Notes: a model not told the origin generated them from the sequence alone. DNA of 30,691 nucleotides from Motiliproteus sp048265065 (GCA_048265065.1 JBLXCH010000031.1:1-30691); one strand, 5' to 3'; positions 1 to 7,554 are shown, counted from the first letter of the stretch. Made by a program: numbers and translations.

Positions 1-112
1 GTGCCACCCAGAGATATGAGTACGACGGTATTTTTCATGCTGCATCCTAATTTTTAATTGCTGTGTCAGCAGGTGCCAAGGCAAAGCAATCAGATGATGG
101 TGATGATAAGTA

Positions 113-131
113 GGATGGTACCCCCGGCAGG
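113..131. repeat. Left attachment-site repeat (att copy)
   Basis: GGATGGTACCCCCGGCAGG is identical to 30560-30578, which covers the last 16 nt of the tRNA-Arg gene plus 3 nt. It is the duplicated tRNA 3' end expected at the distal junction of a tRNA-targeted island. Identity stops at both edges (112 versus 30559, 132 versus 30579). Confidence 0.9.
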
Positions 132-140
132 TTCCATACT

Positions 141-170
141 AATGTCTAAGTTTATCTCAGAATGTCTCAG
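141..170. repeat. Three tandem decamers next to the left att site
   Basis: Three adjacent 10-bp units, aatgtctaag, tttatctcag and aatgtctcag, follow the att repeat in helical phase. Units of this kind near an att core often are arm-type sites for a tyrosine integrase or its excision factor. That role is inferred from position only. Confidence 0.4.
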
Positions 171-268
171 ATAGTAACTAAGATATTGTAATAAAACAAA
201 AATTATTGTTGCTTTGGATTTTGATGGTATCGTTTAAGGGCAAATCTACCCATCTTGCGACAGGTGTT

Positions 269-290
269 TTGAGGGGTAGGATGATGGGTA
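269..290. repeat. Island-end repeat, left copy (GAGGGGTAGG motif)
   Basis: A 22-bp segment beginning ttgaggggtagg matches 30499-30520 at 19 of 22 positions in direct orientation. Both copies lie inside the island near its ends, 138 bp after the left att repeat and 40 bp before the right one. A related 11-mer, GGGTAGGTTGG, is shared by 29625-29635 and 30504-30514. They may be binding sites for integrase or an AlpA/Xis factor. Confidence 0.35.
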
Positions 291-312
291 GCCGGAACCG
301 TGGAAATCAAAG

Positions 313-1668
313 ATGCCAAAAAAAGTGCCCGAAATGGGGCCCGCACAAGTTCGTAACCTCCGTCATGGGGTGGTGCAAAAAGACAGCAAAACGCGAGAAG
401 CCGGAGAGCCTTGTGTTGCCTATCACAGGGTTGGTGGGGTAGACGGTCTAGTATTGCAATGCCGTCCGCCAGCGGCCGGGCAGGAAATCGGCTCACGTTC
501 TTGGCTCTTAGTCACGACGGTGGGCCTCCGCCGTCGTGAAATTGGCCTAGGAGGATATCCGGATGTGACTCTTGGAGAGGCGCGAGAGCTCGCGCGCCAA
601 AAAAAGGAGGAAATCCGTAATGGCATAGATCCTGTGGAACAAAATCAAGAGAGAAAGGCCAGAGACCGCGAGCGGCTGCGGAAACAAGTTACCTTTGGTG
701 AGCTTGCGGAGGAATACTACAAGATTAAAGAAGTGACTTTTCGCGGCAAGAACCCGCAAAGGCAACGAAATCGTTTAAGGAAGTCAATCGATCGATGTCT
801 GGTGGAGATCGGCGATACCCAAATTGGCGATTTGACGGTTGAAGATGTTTTAAGCGTGCTTCGCCCTCTGTGGATCACTCAAACACCGACTGCCACCAGA
901 ATCCGCCAAACTATTGCCCAAATTTGGAGGTTGGCAGATTCCCGGAATTTGGTTTCTGGGAGAAACCCTGCCGACTGGGATAACAATCTAGATGGATGGC
1001 TGCCGCCGGCTAAACGAATCCACCACACAAAGCACAAACCTGCGTTGCGGCATCAAGACTTGCCCGATTTCATGAAGCTGCTGACGGTGCGAGATACGAT
1101 CCCCGCCCGTGCATTGGAATTTCAGATATTAACGATTGCTCGACCGACTGAAGTTCAGTTTGCGGAGTGGCCTGAAATCAACCTGGAAGAGGGAACTTGG
1201 ACGCTGCCCGGCTCTAAGATGAAGAACCGAAATCCCAATGAGGCTCATGTGGTGCCATTGGTGCCACGGGCAATAGAGATCCTGCGGAGCATGCCTCAGT
1301 CAGGCCGTTATGTATTTCCCGGCTATAGAGGAAATGAGCAAATTAGCGAAAACGCATTGAACAATACGGTGAAGGCAATCCATCAAGAGTCTCTGAAGTC
1401 TGGTTATAAAGGATTTGTGGACCCGCGGTATAACAAAGTTGCGTGCGCCCATGGTATGAGAAGCTGCTTCAAGAATTTTGCAGCATCAAAGACCGATTAT
1501 GATGATGTGGTATCCGAGCTCAGTTTGGCACATTTGGACAGCGACGAGACTCGTGCAGCTTATCTTAGTGACCAGATTCTGGATCGCCGCCTGATGTTGC
1601 TCAACGCCTATTCCAGATACGCATACACAGGAAAATTGCCGCGAAAACGACAGAGCGAGGATTATTGA
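313..1668 (+). CDS. P4-type tyrosine integrase
   Basis: This 451-aa site-specific recombinase probably integrates and excises the island at the tRNA-Arg 3' end. The N-terminus has the Arm-DNA-binding (DUF4102-type) layout, including the segment LGGYPDVTLGEARELA and the following RNGIDP. A helical core-binding region follows (about 125-235), then the catalytic domain. Catalytic residues visible are R277 (in TIARPTE), K302 or K304, H380 and R383 (HGMR), H407 (LAHLD) and Y417 (RAAYLSD), so the active site is complete. Length is normal for the family. The start at 313 has only a weak ribosome site (GGAA about 8 nt upstream); an upstream start is not supported. A degraded copy of its C-terminal coding sequence lies at 2802-2912. 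It is followed by the AlpA-like gene, the usual partner. Confidence 0.93.
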   Translation: MPKKVPEMGPAQVRNLRHGVVQKDSKTREAGEPCVAYHRVGGVDGLVLQCRPPAAGQEIGSRSWLLVTTVGLRRREIGLGGYPDVTLGEARELARQKKEEIRNGIDPVEQNQERKARDRERLRKQVTFGELAEEYYKIKEVTFRGKNPQRQRNRLRKSIDRCLVEIGDTQIGDLTVEDVLSVLRPLWITQTPTATRIRQTIAQIWRLADSRNLVSGRNPADWDNNLDGWLPPAKRIHHTKHKPALRHQDLPDFMKLLTVRDTIPARALEFQILTIARPTEVQFAEWPEINLEEGTWTLPGSKMKNRNPNEAHVVPLVPRAIEILRSMPQSGRYVFPGYRGNEQISENALNNTVKAIHQESLKSGYKGFVDPRYNKVACAHGMRSCFKNFAASKTDYDDVVSELSLAHLDSDETRAAYLSDQILDRRLMLLNAYSRYAYTGKLPRKRQSEDY

Positions 1669-1774
1669 CCATAAACCCTGAGTTATTGGAGTTTTCTGGC
1701 AATTACACGCGCCAACAAGGCCTTGTTACCGATTAACTTATTGAGTACCAATTAATCTGAATGAGGTACTTGTA

Positions 1775-1942
1775 GTGTTTTACAGCATCAAAGACGTCAG
1801 CAAACGTTACGGGGTTTCCCCTAAGAGCATTTGGCGTTGGATTCGTGAAGGGCGTTTCCCTAAGCCAGTCAAGCTTGCCCCCAAGACAGCTCGGTGGCGC
1901 GAGGTAGATCTTCAGGCGTATGAGGAGGGCCTGGACGGTTAA
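1775..1942 (+). CDS. AlpA-like MerR-type HTH regulator / excision factor
   Basis: This 55-aa protein starts at GTG with TGAGG 8 nt upstream, and the short length and GTG start make it easy to overlook. The sequence opens FYSIKDVSKRYGVSPKSIWR, continues through IREGRFPKPVKL and ends with RWREVDLQAYEEG. This is the winged HTH_17/AlpA fold: recognition helix, an aromatic-Pro 'wing' and a W/R-x-E-V-D helix. AlpA proteins regulate P4-type integrase genes or act as excision factors. Position just behind the integrase (about 105 bp) fits that job. The family assignment is firm; which of the two roles applies is inferred. Confidence 0.85.
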   Translation: MFYSIKDVSKRYGVSPKSIWRWIREGRFPKPVKLAPKTARWREVDLQAYEEGLDG

Positions 1943-1974
1943 GGGGGGAATTCGGTTACACAAACGTTGTGTTT

Positions 1975-2008
1975 AATGGCGAGTTCTGTTTGTTATGAAC
2001 CCGCCATT
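1975..2008. terminator. Palindrome between convergent genes, likely bidirectional terminator (copy 1)
   Basis: AATGGCGAGTTC (1975-1986) and GAACCCGCCATT (1997-2008) form a 12-bp stem with one A-C mismatch and a 10-nt loop. It lies between the AlpA gene and a minus-strand gene ending at 2013. There is no clear U-tract, so termination is inferred. A near-identical palindrome is at 2949-2978. Confidence 0.5.
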
Positions 2009-2012
2009 AGCA

Positions 2013-2198
2013 TCAAACATCCCAGTCTTGTGGGTCAGCAATGGAATCGAAGGGTTGCTCAAATTTCTTCACTGAACTTTTCAGTTTCTCCAATGGCTCT
2101 GATTCGTGGGCGATCGGTCTTGCTAATTCGTCTGCGTGGGCGCCGTAGGCATCTAAATCTTTGAGTAGCTCCTGCTCTGTTGGTCGTTGTTTTTGCAT
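2013..2198 (-). CDS. Small acidic protein, possibly antitoxin-like
   Basis: This 61-aa protein is chosen to start at the ATG at 2198 because AGGAGG stands 5 nt upstream. It opens MQKQRPTEQELLKDLDAYGA, then HADELA, a charged helix and a C-terminal tail with WDV. The ELLKDLDAYGAHADELA stretch resembles C-terminal tails of AbrB/MazE/VapB-type antitoxins, but there is no DNA-binding domain and no adjacent toxin. It may be a stand-alone small protein. It is divergent from the MbcA-like gene at 2385 and convergent with the AlpA gene. Function is not recognised; that it is a gene is supported by the strong ribosome site and by its boundary with the palindrome. Confidence 0.6.
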   Translation of the reverse strand: MQKQRPTEQELLKDLDAYGAHADELARPIAHESEPLEKLKSSVKKFEQPFDSIADPQDWDV

Positions 2199-2240
2199 GG
2201 GCACCTCCTGATTTAAGATTCTCTGCTAGTGTACCAAGCT

Positions 2241-2256
2241 GGTAAAATTATTTACC
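2241..2256. promoter_or_regulatory. Operator-like palindrome GGTAAAattaTTTACC
   Basis: A perfect 6-bp inverted repeat with a 4-bp centre sits in the divergent region between the minus-strand gene starting at 2198 and the MbcA-like gene at 2385. Antitoxin-type regulators usually repress their own promoter through such sites. The assignment is inferred. Confidence 0.35.
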
Positions 2257-2384
2257 GAGCAACAGCGAAAAGCTCAAGTTAAGATCACCGTGTAATCCCT
2301 TCACCCAGTCCTCGGTTGGTTTTGGATTGTTTTCCTTGAAGGTATGATTCTTAACATGTGAGCATTCATGCATAGAGAAGTATT

Positions 2385-2732
2385 ATGAGCGCTTTTGTGA
2401 ACAAACGCAGGCCGGGTGAGATACTGATGGAGGCAGCGAAAAGAGCTGCTGGAGAATTGGAGATTACCTCTAGGCAGCTCGCACTAATACTAGGCGTTGA
2501 TAAAACTGATCCGGGGTCTTTTTTAGACCCCGATAGCAGTGAGGGATTGCATGCCCGCCAATTTATCCTCGTTTTTCGATACTTACAGGGCCTGACGGGG
2601 AATAACAGTCGTGCCATGGCGCATTGGGTGAGGACGAAAAACCGAGAATTTTCATCGGCTCCAGTCGATCGGATGCAGGCTACCAACGGGTTAGATAAGA
2701 TAATTGCTTACCTAGAGTCGCTGAGCCAATAA
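2385..2732 (+). CDS. MbcA/ParS/Xre-family antitoxin-like protein (orphan)
   Basis: This 115-aa protein resembles the DUF2384/MbcA-ParS-Xre antitoxin group. It has an N-terminal helical HTH-like part (AAGELEITSRQLALILGVDK, about 21-40), a mid-region GLHARQFILVFRYLQGLTGN, and a C-terminus with MAHWVRTKNREFSSAPVDRM and GLDKIIAYLES, which matches the 'W...N..L...P...L....G...V..YL' antitoxin C-terminal pattern. Members normally pair with a RES-domain NAD-degrading toxin encoded immediately downstream. Here there is none: the next sequence is an integrase relic (2802-2912). It may therefore be a remnant of a broken toxin-antitoxin module or a stand-alone regulator. The start is the ATG at 2385 with AGAAG just upstream. 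Confidence 0.72.
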   Translation: MSAFVNKRRPGEILMEAAKRAAGELEITSRQLALILGVDKTDPGSFLDPDSSEGLHARQFILVFRYLQGLTGNNSRAMAHWVRTKNREFSSAPVDRMQATNGLDKIIAYLESLSQ

Positions 2733-2801
2733 GTTCGTATGGATTGGTTTCAGGAAATAGTCGATAGGCAGTATTTGCTATGAATTTTTGAGCCCCACCT
2801 A

Positions 2802-2912
2802 AACAGCGACGAGACTCGTGCAGCTTACCTTAGTGATCAGATTCTGGATCGCCACCTAATGTTGCTCAAGGCCCACTCCAGGTGCGCGTACAGTGGAAGG
2901 CGTCGAAAGTAG
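2802..2912 (+). pseudogene. C-terminal remnant of a second P4-type integrase
   Basis: The reading frame gives NSDETRAAYLSDQILDRHLM and continues LLKAHSRCAYSGRRRK before a stop at 2910-2912. This is clearly homologous to the end of the intact integrase (DSDETRAAYLSDQILDRRLM, then LLNAYSRYAYTGK), including the catalytic Tyr. No upstream integrase sequence remains; the homology begins abruptly near 2802. It is a relic of an earlier island at the same site or of a tandem duplication, with the central part deleted. Confidence 0.88.
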
Positions 2913-2944
2913 CGGCCTGAAAATCTTTATTGGTCATACCACAG

Positions 2945-3298
2945 CTAATGGCGGGTTCTGTTCGTTTCGAACCCGCCACACAGTACCGCTCTTTTCATCG
3001 CATCATGATTTTTCCGGCCTCTGGTGGCACTGCTTTTCCGGAAAAGCGGGTGTGTGGGCGGGAAGCAAGCACGCTGTTTCTTCTCCCTCTCAGCTCGACG
3101 CTGCAGTGCCAGTTTCTCTCGCTTAATCTCGTCCTGACGTAATTGCTGCTTAAGTTGGCGTAATACCGCTTTGGCGTTCGATGCGTTGCGAAGCTGGCGG
3201 GCCAAACTCCTGCATGCCTCCAGGTTGCCTGCTCGGGCACCCCGGGCGAGCGTCAGAAGGTGAGGGAAGTTCTTGGGTTCCAATATGCCGGTTTTCAT
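2945..3298 (-). CDS. Hypothetical basic helical protein
   Basis: This 117-aa protein starts at the ATG at 3298 with a strong GGAGG about 7 nt upstream. Residues about 20-75 form a charged, probably coiled-coil helix (LRQLKQQLRQDEIKREKLAL). No known domain is recognised. The last residues (about GFETNRTRH) are read through the palindrome at 2949-2978, so the original C-terminus may have been lost at the rearrangement junction and replaced by read-through sequence. It is divergent from the 417-aa gene at 3460. Confidence 0.5.
   Translation of the reverse strand: MKTGILEPKNFPHLLTLARGARAGNLEACRSLARQLRNASNAKAVLRQLKQQLRQDEIKREKLALQRRAEREKKQRACFPPTHPLFRKSSATRGRKNHDAMKRAVLCGGFETNRTRH
2949..2978. terminator. 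Palindrome / terminator-like repeat (copy 2)
   Basis: TGGCGGGTTC (2949-2958) and GAACCCGCCA (2969-2978) form a perfect 10-bp stem with a 10-nt loop. It is the second copy of the element at 1975-2008, and both copies lie downstream of an integrase 3' end. Duplication together with the integrase tail shows that a block was copied. Terminator function is likely but lacks a U-tract. Confidence 0.5.
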
Positions 3299-3459
3299 GC
3301 CTTCGTTCCTCCGGTTTTATTGTTGGTTGACCTTCAGCAACATTGATTTATCGACGCTTCAAAGCCTACTGGAGGATGATGGCCATAAACCTTTTGAAAT
3401 GTGATCAAATGTGGCAGCGTCTGAATTCTGGGTTTTGTCGCCACTGTATCGAGGAGCAT

Positions 3460-4713
3460 ATGAAGAACAGAATCAGGGTTACACTTTCGCCACTCGATGT
3501 GTTCTTCCTGCCGCACGTGTCTGATTTTCTGCGAATCGCGATCGGCGACTCAGGTTCGTTTCCCCGGTTGGTAAAGACAATGGCGAATGCTGCCGGGGTT
3601 GATGCACCGCATCTGAACACGTTAAAGAAAGCTGAACAGAAGCCAGTAACACTCAGCATCGCGATGAAAATTAAACGCGTCTGGCACGCAAGTATTCCCG
3701 ACGAGCAATTCCTGGAATCGATCGAAGCTGCAGTGGAGCCCTGGAACGGCCTCCAACTGAAGAACAATGGCTCCTCGTGGGTAGTTGCACTGGCGGGTGC
3801 TGACAAGTCGAAAATTGGCTCAGCCCTCAAAGGATCCGGAGTTGCCAACTTCCTTGAGCAGCGGATGGCCCAAGAGAAGGCTTTTCTCGACTGGGTCAAA
3901 CAGGAGACCAGCCGACAGCCGAATAAACAGCATGACCCCGCCGTCTGGATTCGACGGGGTCAAGAGTTCTTGAGGGAGCACACCCTGGTGGATCCGGAAC
4001 TCATCTCCTTGATCGACGAGATCGACCACACAGCCAGGAATCCAGAGAGCGCAGAGTGGCGCAAGGGAAAGAGCATACTGCACTTGGTTAACCACCAACT
4101 GCGAGTTGATTTCTACTACACACTGCTCTGTGAGTTAGCTTTGGATGTGGCTGAGTATCTTGCAGCGCATGGGGTGTATGAGGCGCACAAACAACAGTTG
4201 GTCGATCATGGGTTTGTGGGAGATATTGCCCCCCAGTCATCGTCCATGGGAACTCTGTCGGAACAGGACAGACCGTTAATTCGGCTATTTGAGGTCTGGA
4301 AGCATCGATTGTCTGCGCTTAATGGTTGCGACTTTAGCTACAGACGAATGGCCAGCTACCTGCTGTTGCCTGGTGACTCGGCTGGAGAGGAGTTTGTTTC
4401 TCCTGCAGGGTACACACTGGCAATGCTCAAGTATCGCAAACTGAAACGATGGCGGAGTGGCACTATTCCCGATTTATCGGATTTGGAAACATTCATCGCC
4501 AGGCTCTGTGCCGGCCACGACTCAGACCATTATCTGGCGTGGATGAAAGCCCAGGCTGCGCTGGCATGGGGGCGATTGATCGATGAAGAAGAAGCGACCC
4601 TTTCCTCAATTTTCAGTGCGCATCCAGACCTTCAACGTTTCAACGCGATCGGGTTCTACAGCAAATACTGGAGCCACTATCAGAAACAGGCCGCCGACAT
4701 TTCAGCGGCCTGA
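3460..4713 (+). CDS. Uncharacterised 417-aa accessory protein
   Basis: The protein is best read from the ATG at 3460, which has GAGGAG just upstream; an open frame extends to 3343 but its N-terminal 39 residues look non-protein-like and have no ribosome site. It is soluble, alpha-helical and without signal peptide or membrane segment. I do not recognise a domain or catalytic motif. The N-terminal part contains SFPRLVKTMANAAGVDAPHL, which could be a helix-turn-helix-like fold, and the C-terminal part is rich in Trp and Tyr. It ends in a hairpin that overlaps its stop codon and is convergent with the small gene at 4724. It belongs to the accessory cargo of the island. Confidence 0.72.
   Translation: MKNRIRVTLSPLDVFFLPHVSDFLRIAIGDSGSFPRLVKTMANAAGVDAPHLNTLKKAEQKPVTLSIAMKIKRVWHASIPDEQFLESIEAAVEPWNGLQLKNNGSSWVVALAGADKSKIGSALKGSGVANFLEQRMAQEKAFLDWVKQETSRQPNKQHDPAVWIRRGQEFLREHTLVDPELISLIDEIDHTARNPESAEWRKGKSILHLVNHQLRVDFYYTLLCELALDVAEYLAAHGVYEAHKQQLVDHGFVGDIAPQSSSMGTLSEQDRPLIRLFEVWKHRLSALNGCDFSYRRMASYLLLPGDSAGEEFVSPAGYTLAMLKYRKLKRWRSGTIPDLSDLETFIARLCAGHDSDHYLAWMKAQAALAWGRLIDEEEATLSSIFSAHPDLQRFNAIGFYSKYWSHYQKQAADISAA
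4687..4712. terminator. Hairpin overlapping the stop codon of the 417-aa gene
   Basis: CAGGCCGC (4687-4694) pairs with GCGGCCTG (4705-4712), a perfect 8-bp stem with a 10-nt loop, immediately between convergent genes. The U-tract is poor (ATCTT), so a bidirectional terminator is likely but not certain. Confidence 0.45.
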
Positions 4714-4723
4714 TCTTGCACAG

Positions 4724-4843
4724 CTACTTACCCTTGGAAGGGGCGTTACCTCGGCCTCCTCCAGATGGCCGGCCGGTTGTGCTTGGCCAGTTGCCGCCCG
4801 GATGACCGTTGGAGGGACGAGAGCTACCTTTACCTTTTGACAT
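4724..4843 (-). CDS. 39-aa Gly/Ser/Asn-rich small protein
   Basis: The tiny minus-strand gene begins at the ATG at 4843, with GGAG 9 nt upstream, and encodes MSKGKGSSRPSNGHPGGNWP then STTGRPSGGGRGNAPSKGK. The composition (Gly, Ser, Pro, Lys, no hydrophobic core) indicates a disordered peptide. Short peptides with a similar 'RPSxxxxGNWPSxTGxPSGGGRGN' pattern are familiar to me from proteobacterial mobile elements, but no function is known to me. It lies directly downstream of the zinc-ribbon gene (stop-to-start gap 52 nt) and may be co-transcribed with it. Confidence 0.62.
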   Translation of the reverse strand: MSKGKGSSRPSNGHPGGNWPSTTGRPSGGGRGNAPSKGK

Positions 4844-4895
4844 GGGAATCTACTCCAGTTCTTGAGTGCGTTTTAAGGGTTCTCATCGTTAGGCA

Positions 4896-5249
4896 CTACT
4901 GTTTAGTCAGATGCCAACCCGTTTGGTACGGGCATTCATATACCCGCAAATGAATGTGACTCTCACGGCCAATGATTTCTGCCCGAGCCACTGCTCCTTT
5001 CCTGGTTGAATAAAGTTCCTTGGTATCTCCAGAGCCATCGGTGCAGAACTCGCAGGGCTTACTCGGCGTGTATCGTTGCTTGGGGGTTAGATGCCAGTGC
5101 TGGCATCGCTGGCATTGGTAATACGTGAAGTCCTGACCGTAGAACAGACTCGCGTGGTCGGCAGAACTCCACGCTTCATATTCAGATTCGTAAGCTGCCA
5201 GTGGTTCACCAGTTCGTTTGCTGATGCAACTGTCGAATGTCAGTTTCAT
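4896..5249 (-). CDS. Small zinc-ribbon protein
   Basis: This 117-aa protein is read from the ATG at 5249, which has GGAG 7 nt upstream. Upstream in-frame codons reach 5390 but lack a ribosome site. Two CxxC knuckles, C46/C49 (YYQCQRCQHWHLT) and C66/C69 (KPCEFC), predict a structural zinc ribbon. A C-terminal basic region with ARAEIIGRESHIHLRVYECP follows. The fold suggests nucleic-acid or protein binding; no specific function is recognised. It is followed on the same strand by the 39-aa gene, and preceded by the recombinase pair about 150 bp upstream. Confidence 0.7.
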   Translation of the reverse strand: MKLTFDSCISKRTGEPLAAYESEYEAWSSADHASLFYGQDFTYYQCQRCQHWHLTPKQRYTPSKPCEFCTDGSGDTKELYSTRKGAVARAEIIGRESHIHLRVYECPYQTGWHLTKQ

Positions 5250-5402
5250 TGGGTACTCCAGTTCAGATTGTGGATTTGCGTTTTCCAGGCAATGAGCTCT
5301 CTCATCACCTAACGCGATCATCGGAAATCTGAACCAGTGCCGGGAGGGGGCTCGGCCTGTGAAATTTTTCAAAGAACCCCACCCGAACAATCGGAGGATC
5401 GT

Positions 5403-5768
5403 TTATCGACGATTTCGTGACCTCGTTTTCGTGACTCGTGAAACCACTCGCCGCCCTCCGCGTGTGGGGTCTTGGACCAGGCCCAAGTGACCGAACCAAT
5501 GCCGGTCTTTCCCGAGAGCCTTAATCATGAGTCGCATGGCACGGGTGTAATCAGCCATGGTCGACGGAGCGAAGCCCTCATTGTCGAACCAGGCGTACTT
5601 GAGGTACTCCATGTGCTTAAGCTTAATCTGGTTGCAGTACCGAACCGCCGGAAACTGGGCCTCAATAGCATCAGCCATCGTCTGAATGCGTCTTACTGTG
5701 CGGCTTTTGGTTGACGTAGAGGCCCCTTCGTGCCACCTGATGCGCTTGGTGATGTCCCGGATATTCAT
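5403..5768 (-). CDS. Stand-alone core-binding-like recombinase partner
   Basis: The 121-aa protein overlaps the preceding recombinase stop codon by one base (TAATG), which implies translational coupling. It is helical and basic. The segment KLKHMEYLKYAWFDNEGFAP followed by STMADYTRAMRLMIKALGK resembles the SAM-like core-binding domain of tyrosine recombinases ('H...Y...L...GLSPSTI..R...LR'). No catalytic residues are present. It probably acts together with the recombinase encoded just upstream, either as a DNA-binding subunit or as a directionality partner. The assignment to the SAM-like fold is by pattern only. Confidence 0.62.
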   Translation of the reverse strand: MNIRDITKRIRWHEGASTSTKSRTVRRIQTMADAIEAQFPAVRYCNQIKLKHMEYLKYAWFDNEGFAPSTMADYTRAMRLMIKALGKDRHWFGHLGLVQDPTRGGRRVVSRVTKTRSRNRR

Positions 5769-6889
5769 TAGTAGCCCCCGATATAAGAGGAGGCCACACT
5801 GGGGCGCCCATGCCCCAGCAGGCGAGCAACTGTCTCGCGAGCAATCCGATCAATTACCCGATCTCCGATAGGTCCGCGGAGCGGGCTAGGCCCTCGCACA
5901 ATTTCTTCGTAAATGTCTTGAGCGAATCCACAGCGCAACTCTCGGATGGATGGGATCCCACATTTTTTGAGGATTCTCCTGCAGCGCCCCAGCTCCCGCC
6001 GGTAAAATTTGATCACGTTGTCTGTTCTTGACAGCATGCATTTTGAGTTTTCCGGGCGAACGGAGATTGCGAATTCGAGCGCCTCGCGCTGAAAATCACC
6101 AGCCTTAATTGTCCGGCTACGGCACTTCCTACCACCTTTTGTACCTTCCAGGATAGCAGCGGACCCCGTTGCAGTTACCTCTCGCATCATGCGGTCTAGA
6201 TCCTGCAGAATGGCCTCATTCGCTCTCATTCCCCAAGCGCGCGATAGCAGTACGACAGCGGCTCCACGTTCATTGCCAGATGCAATCATGCGATCTACTG
6301 CTGTTTTCGCATCGGCAATGTCCGCGTGAATCTGGGTTTTCCGGACATTGGATCTGGCCACGTCCAGCGCTTTGCGAGCGGACAAGTGCAGCTTCTCATC
6401 TCGACGCATCGCGTACAGACACGTGTTCACTGTCGAGATAAGATTGTGTGCATATGCCACTGAAATCACTTCGTCGCGCTTACCATCAGCCCATTCGTAA
6501 GCGTTATATAGGCGGTGTCGCAGGTAGTTGCCATATTCCTCAACGAGCTCAAGATTGATGTCTCGGGCATCCCGGATGCCATGTCGCAGGCAGAATCCGA
6601 CGAAGATTCTGATTCGAGATCCGTGAGTTCGGCGCGTCCCGTAATGCTGGTCTGCGCCAAAGAGGGTGTTTAATGCCTTCACAAAGGCATACAGCAATTG
6701 CTTGCCGTAGCCAAAATTGCGCTTCTGGCTGCGCGGCGTCTTACGTTTCCGTTTCATTGCAAAATTACCTGTTCTTGATGGTTTGAGATTAGTTGCAGCT
6801 GTTGCGAGGCAAACCCTGCGGCTGTCGGGGCAGAGCCTGGTTCCCTCGCTGACACTCCACCCCGTCGCCGCAGTCAGATACATAACCAT
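5768..6889 (-). CDS. Tyrosine recombinase (integrase-domain protein)
   Basis: The ATG at 6889 is chosen because AAAGGAG lies 9 nt upstream, giving 373 aa; an alternative ATG at 6757 (MKRKRK, 329 aa) lacks a ribosome site. A SAM-like core-binding domain is seen around LFGADQHYGTRRTHGSRIRI to NYLRHRL, followed by a catalytic domain. Visible active-site residues are the Arg in WGMRANEA, the Arg in SIRELRCGF (the preceding His of the usual HxxR is Arg here), the His in LLGHGRP and the Tyr nine residues later (SSYIGGY). The protein stops right after this Tyr, so the C-terminus is short. It may mobilise a smaller element nested in the island, or be inactive because of the H-to-R change. Confidence 0.82.
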   Translation of the reverse strand: MVMYLTAATGWSVSEGTRLCPDSRRVCLATAATNLKPSRTGNFAMKRKRKTPRSQKRNFGYGKQLLYAFVKALNTLFGADQHYGTRRTHGSRIRIFVGFCLRHGIRDARDINLELVEEYGNYLRHRLYNAYEWADGKRDEVISVAYAHNLISTVNTCLYAMRRDEKLHLSARKALDVARSNVRKTQIHADIADAKTAVDRMIASGNERGAAVVLLSRAWGMRANEAILQDLDRMMREVTATGSAAILEGTKGGRKCRSRTIKAGDFQREALEFAISVRPENSKCMLSRTDNVIKFYRRELGRCRRILKKCGIPSIRELRCGFAQDIYEEIVRGPSPLRGPIGDRVIDRIARETVARLLGHGRPSVASSYIGGY

Positions 6890-7406
6890 GGGGAAATCTC
6901 CTTTGGTCGTTGGGAGTGTCGTTCGTGCCGCTGCAGGCACAGTGTTTGTCCATTGCGAACCGTGGCTAACAAATCAGCGAATGCTGATCGTTGGGGTAGC
7001 GGAGGCGTCACGGAGTCAGCGTGACAATGCAAAAGATGGGCGTCTGATATGTGGATCAGGCTGAGGGGCGAACAGGTCGAATCGAGCTTGCCGGTGATGA
7101 CGCACCGGGGGAATGATTCCGCTCGAATCTGGTTTTAGTCAGAGTTTTCGACCAGTTCTGGTCCGAAGATCGGCTTGGAGGTATTGGAAATACTGGGGTT
7201 CCCAGTTCCAGGTCAGTGCATCTCTCTAGCGTTCGGTGATCGCTCGTAGAGATGAGGGATGCCCCAAAAGGGCGATTGAGTTGGCGGAAGTGAGTTCCGC
7301 TCGGCTGCTGTGAGCAGTTTGGATCGGGCTTTGCCCTGAAGGATACCGGTCAAGAATTGACGGTGATTCGCGTACTGTTTGAGATTTAACGAAGCCAGCT
7401 ACCTCG

Positions 7407-7424
7407 CCGAGTGATTTCACTCGG
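7407..7424 (+). terminator. Short hairpin with U-rich tail
   Basis: CCGAGTG (7407-7413), a 4-nt loop and CACTCGG (7418-7424) make a perfect stem, followed by gttgagtctttatt. This could end an untranslated RNA or be chance. No promoter was identified for such an RNA. Confidence 0.25.
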
Positions 7425-7554
7425 GTTGAGTCTTTATTATCAGAATCAGGAAGAGGGTTGTCTACTCGGGTAAACACAGAATTAATGCAATAAGACCAAT
7501 AAGATACCAAGAAGAGTTCAGTGCCTTTGGATCATCGTCAGAGCTAGAGGGGGT

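Noticed and set aside
2945..3142. Two overlapping plus-strand reading frames of 70-77 codons
   Set aside because: They run antisense to a minus-strand frame with a strong ribosome site, start within the integrase relic region and have no ribosome site of their own.
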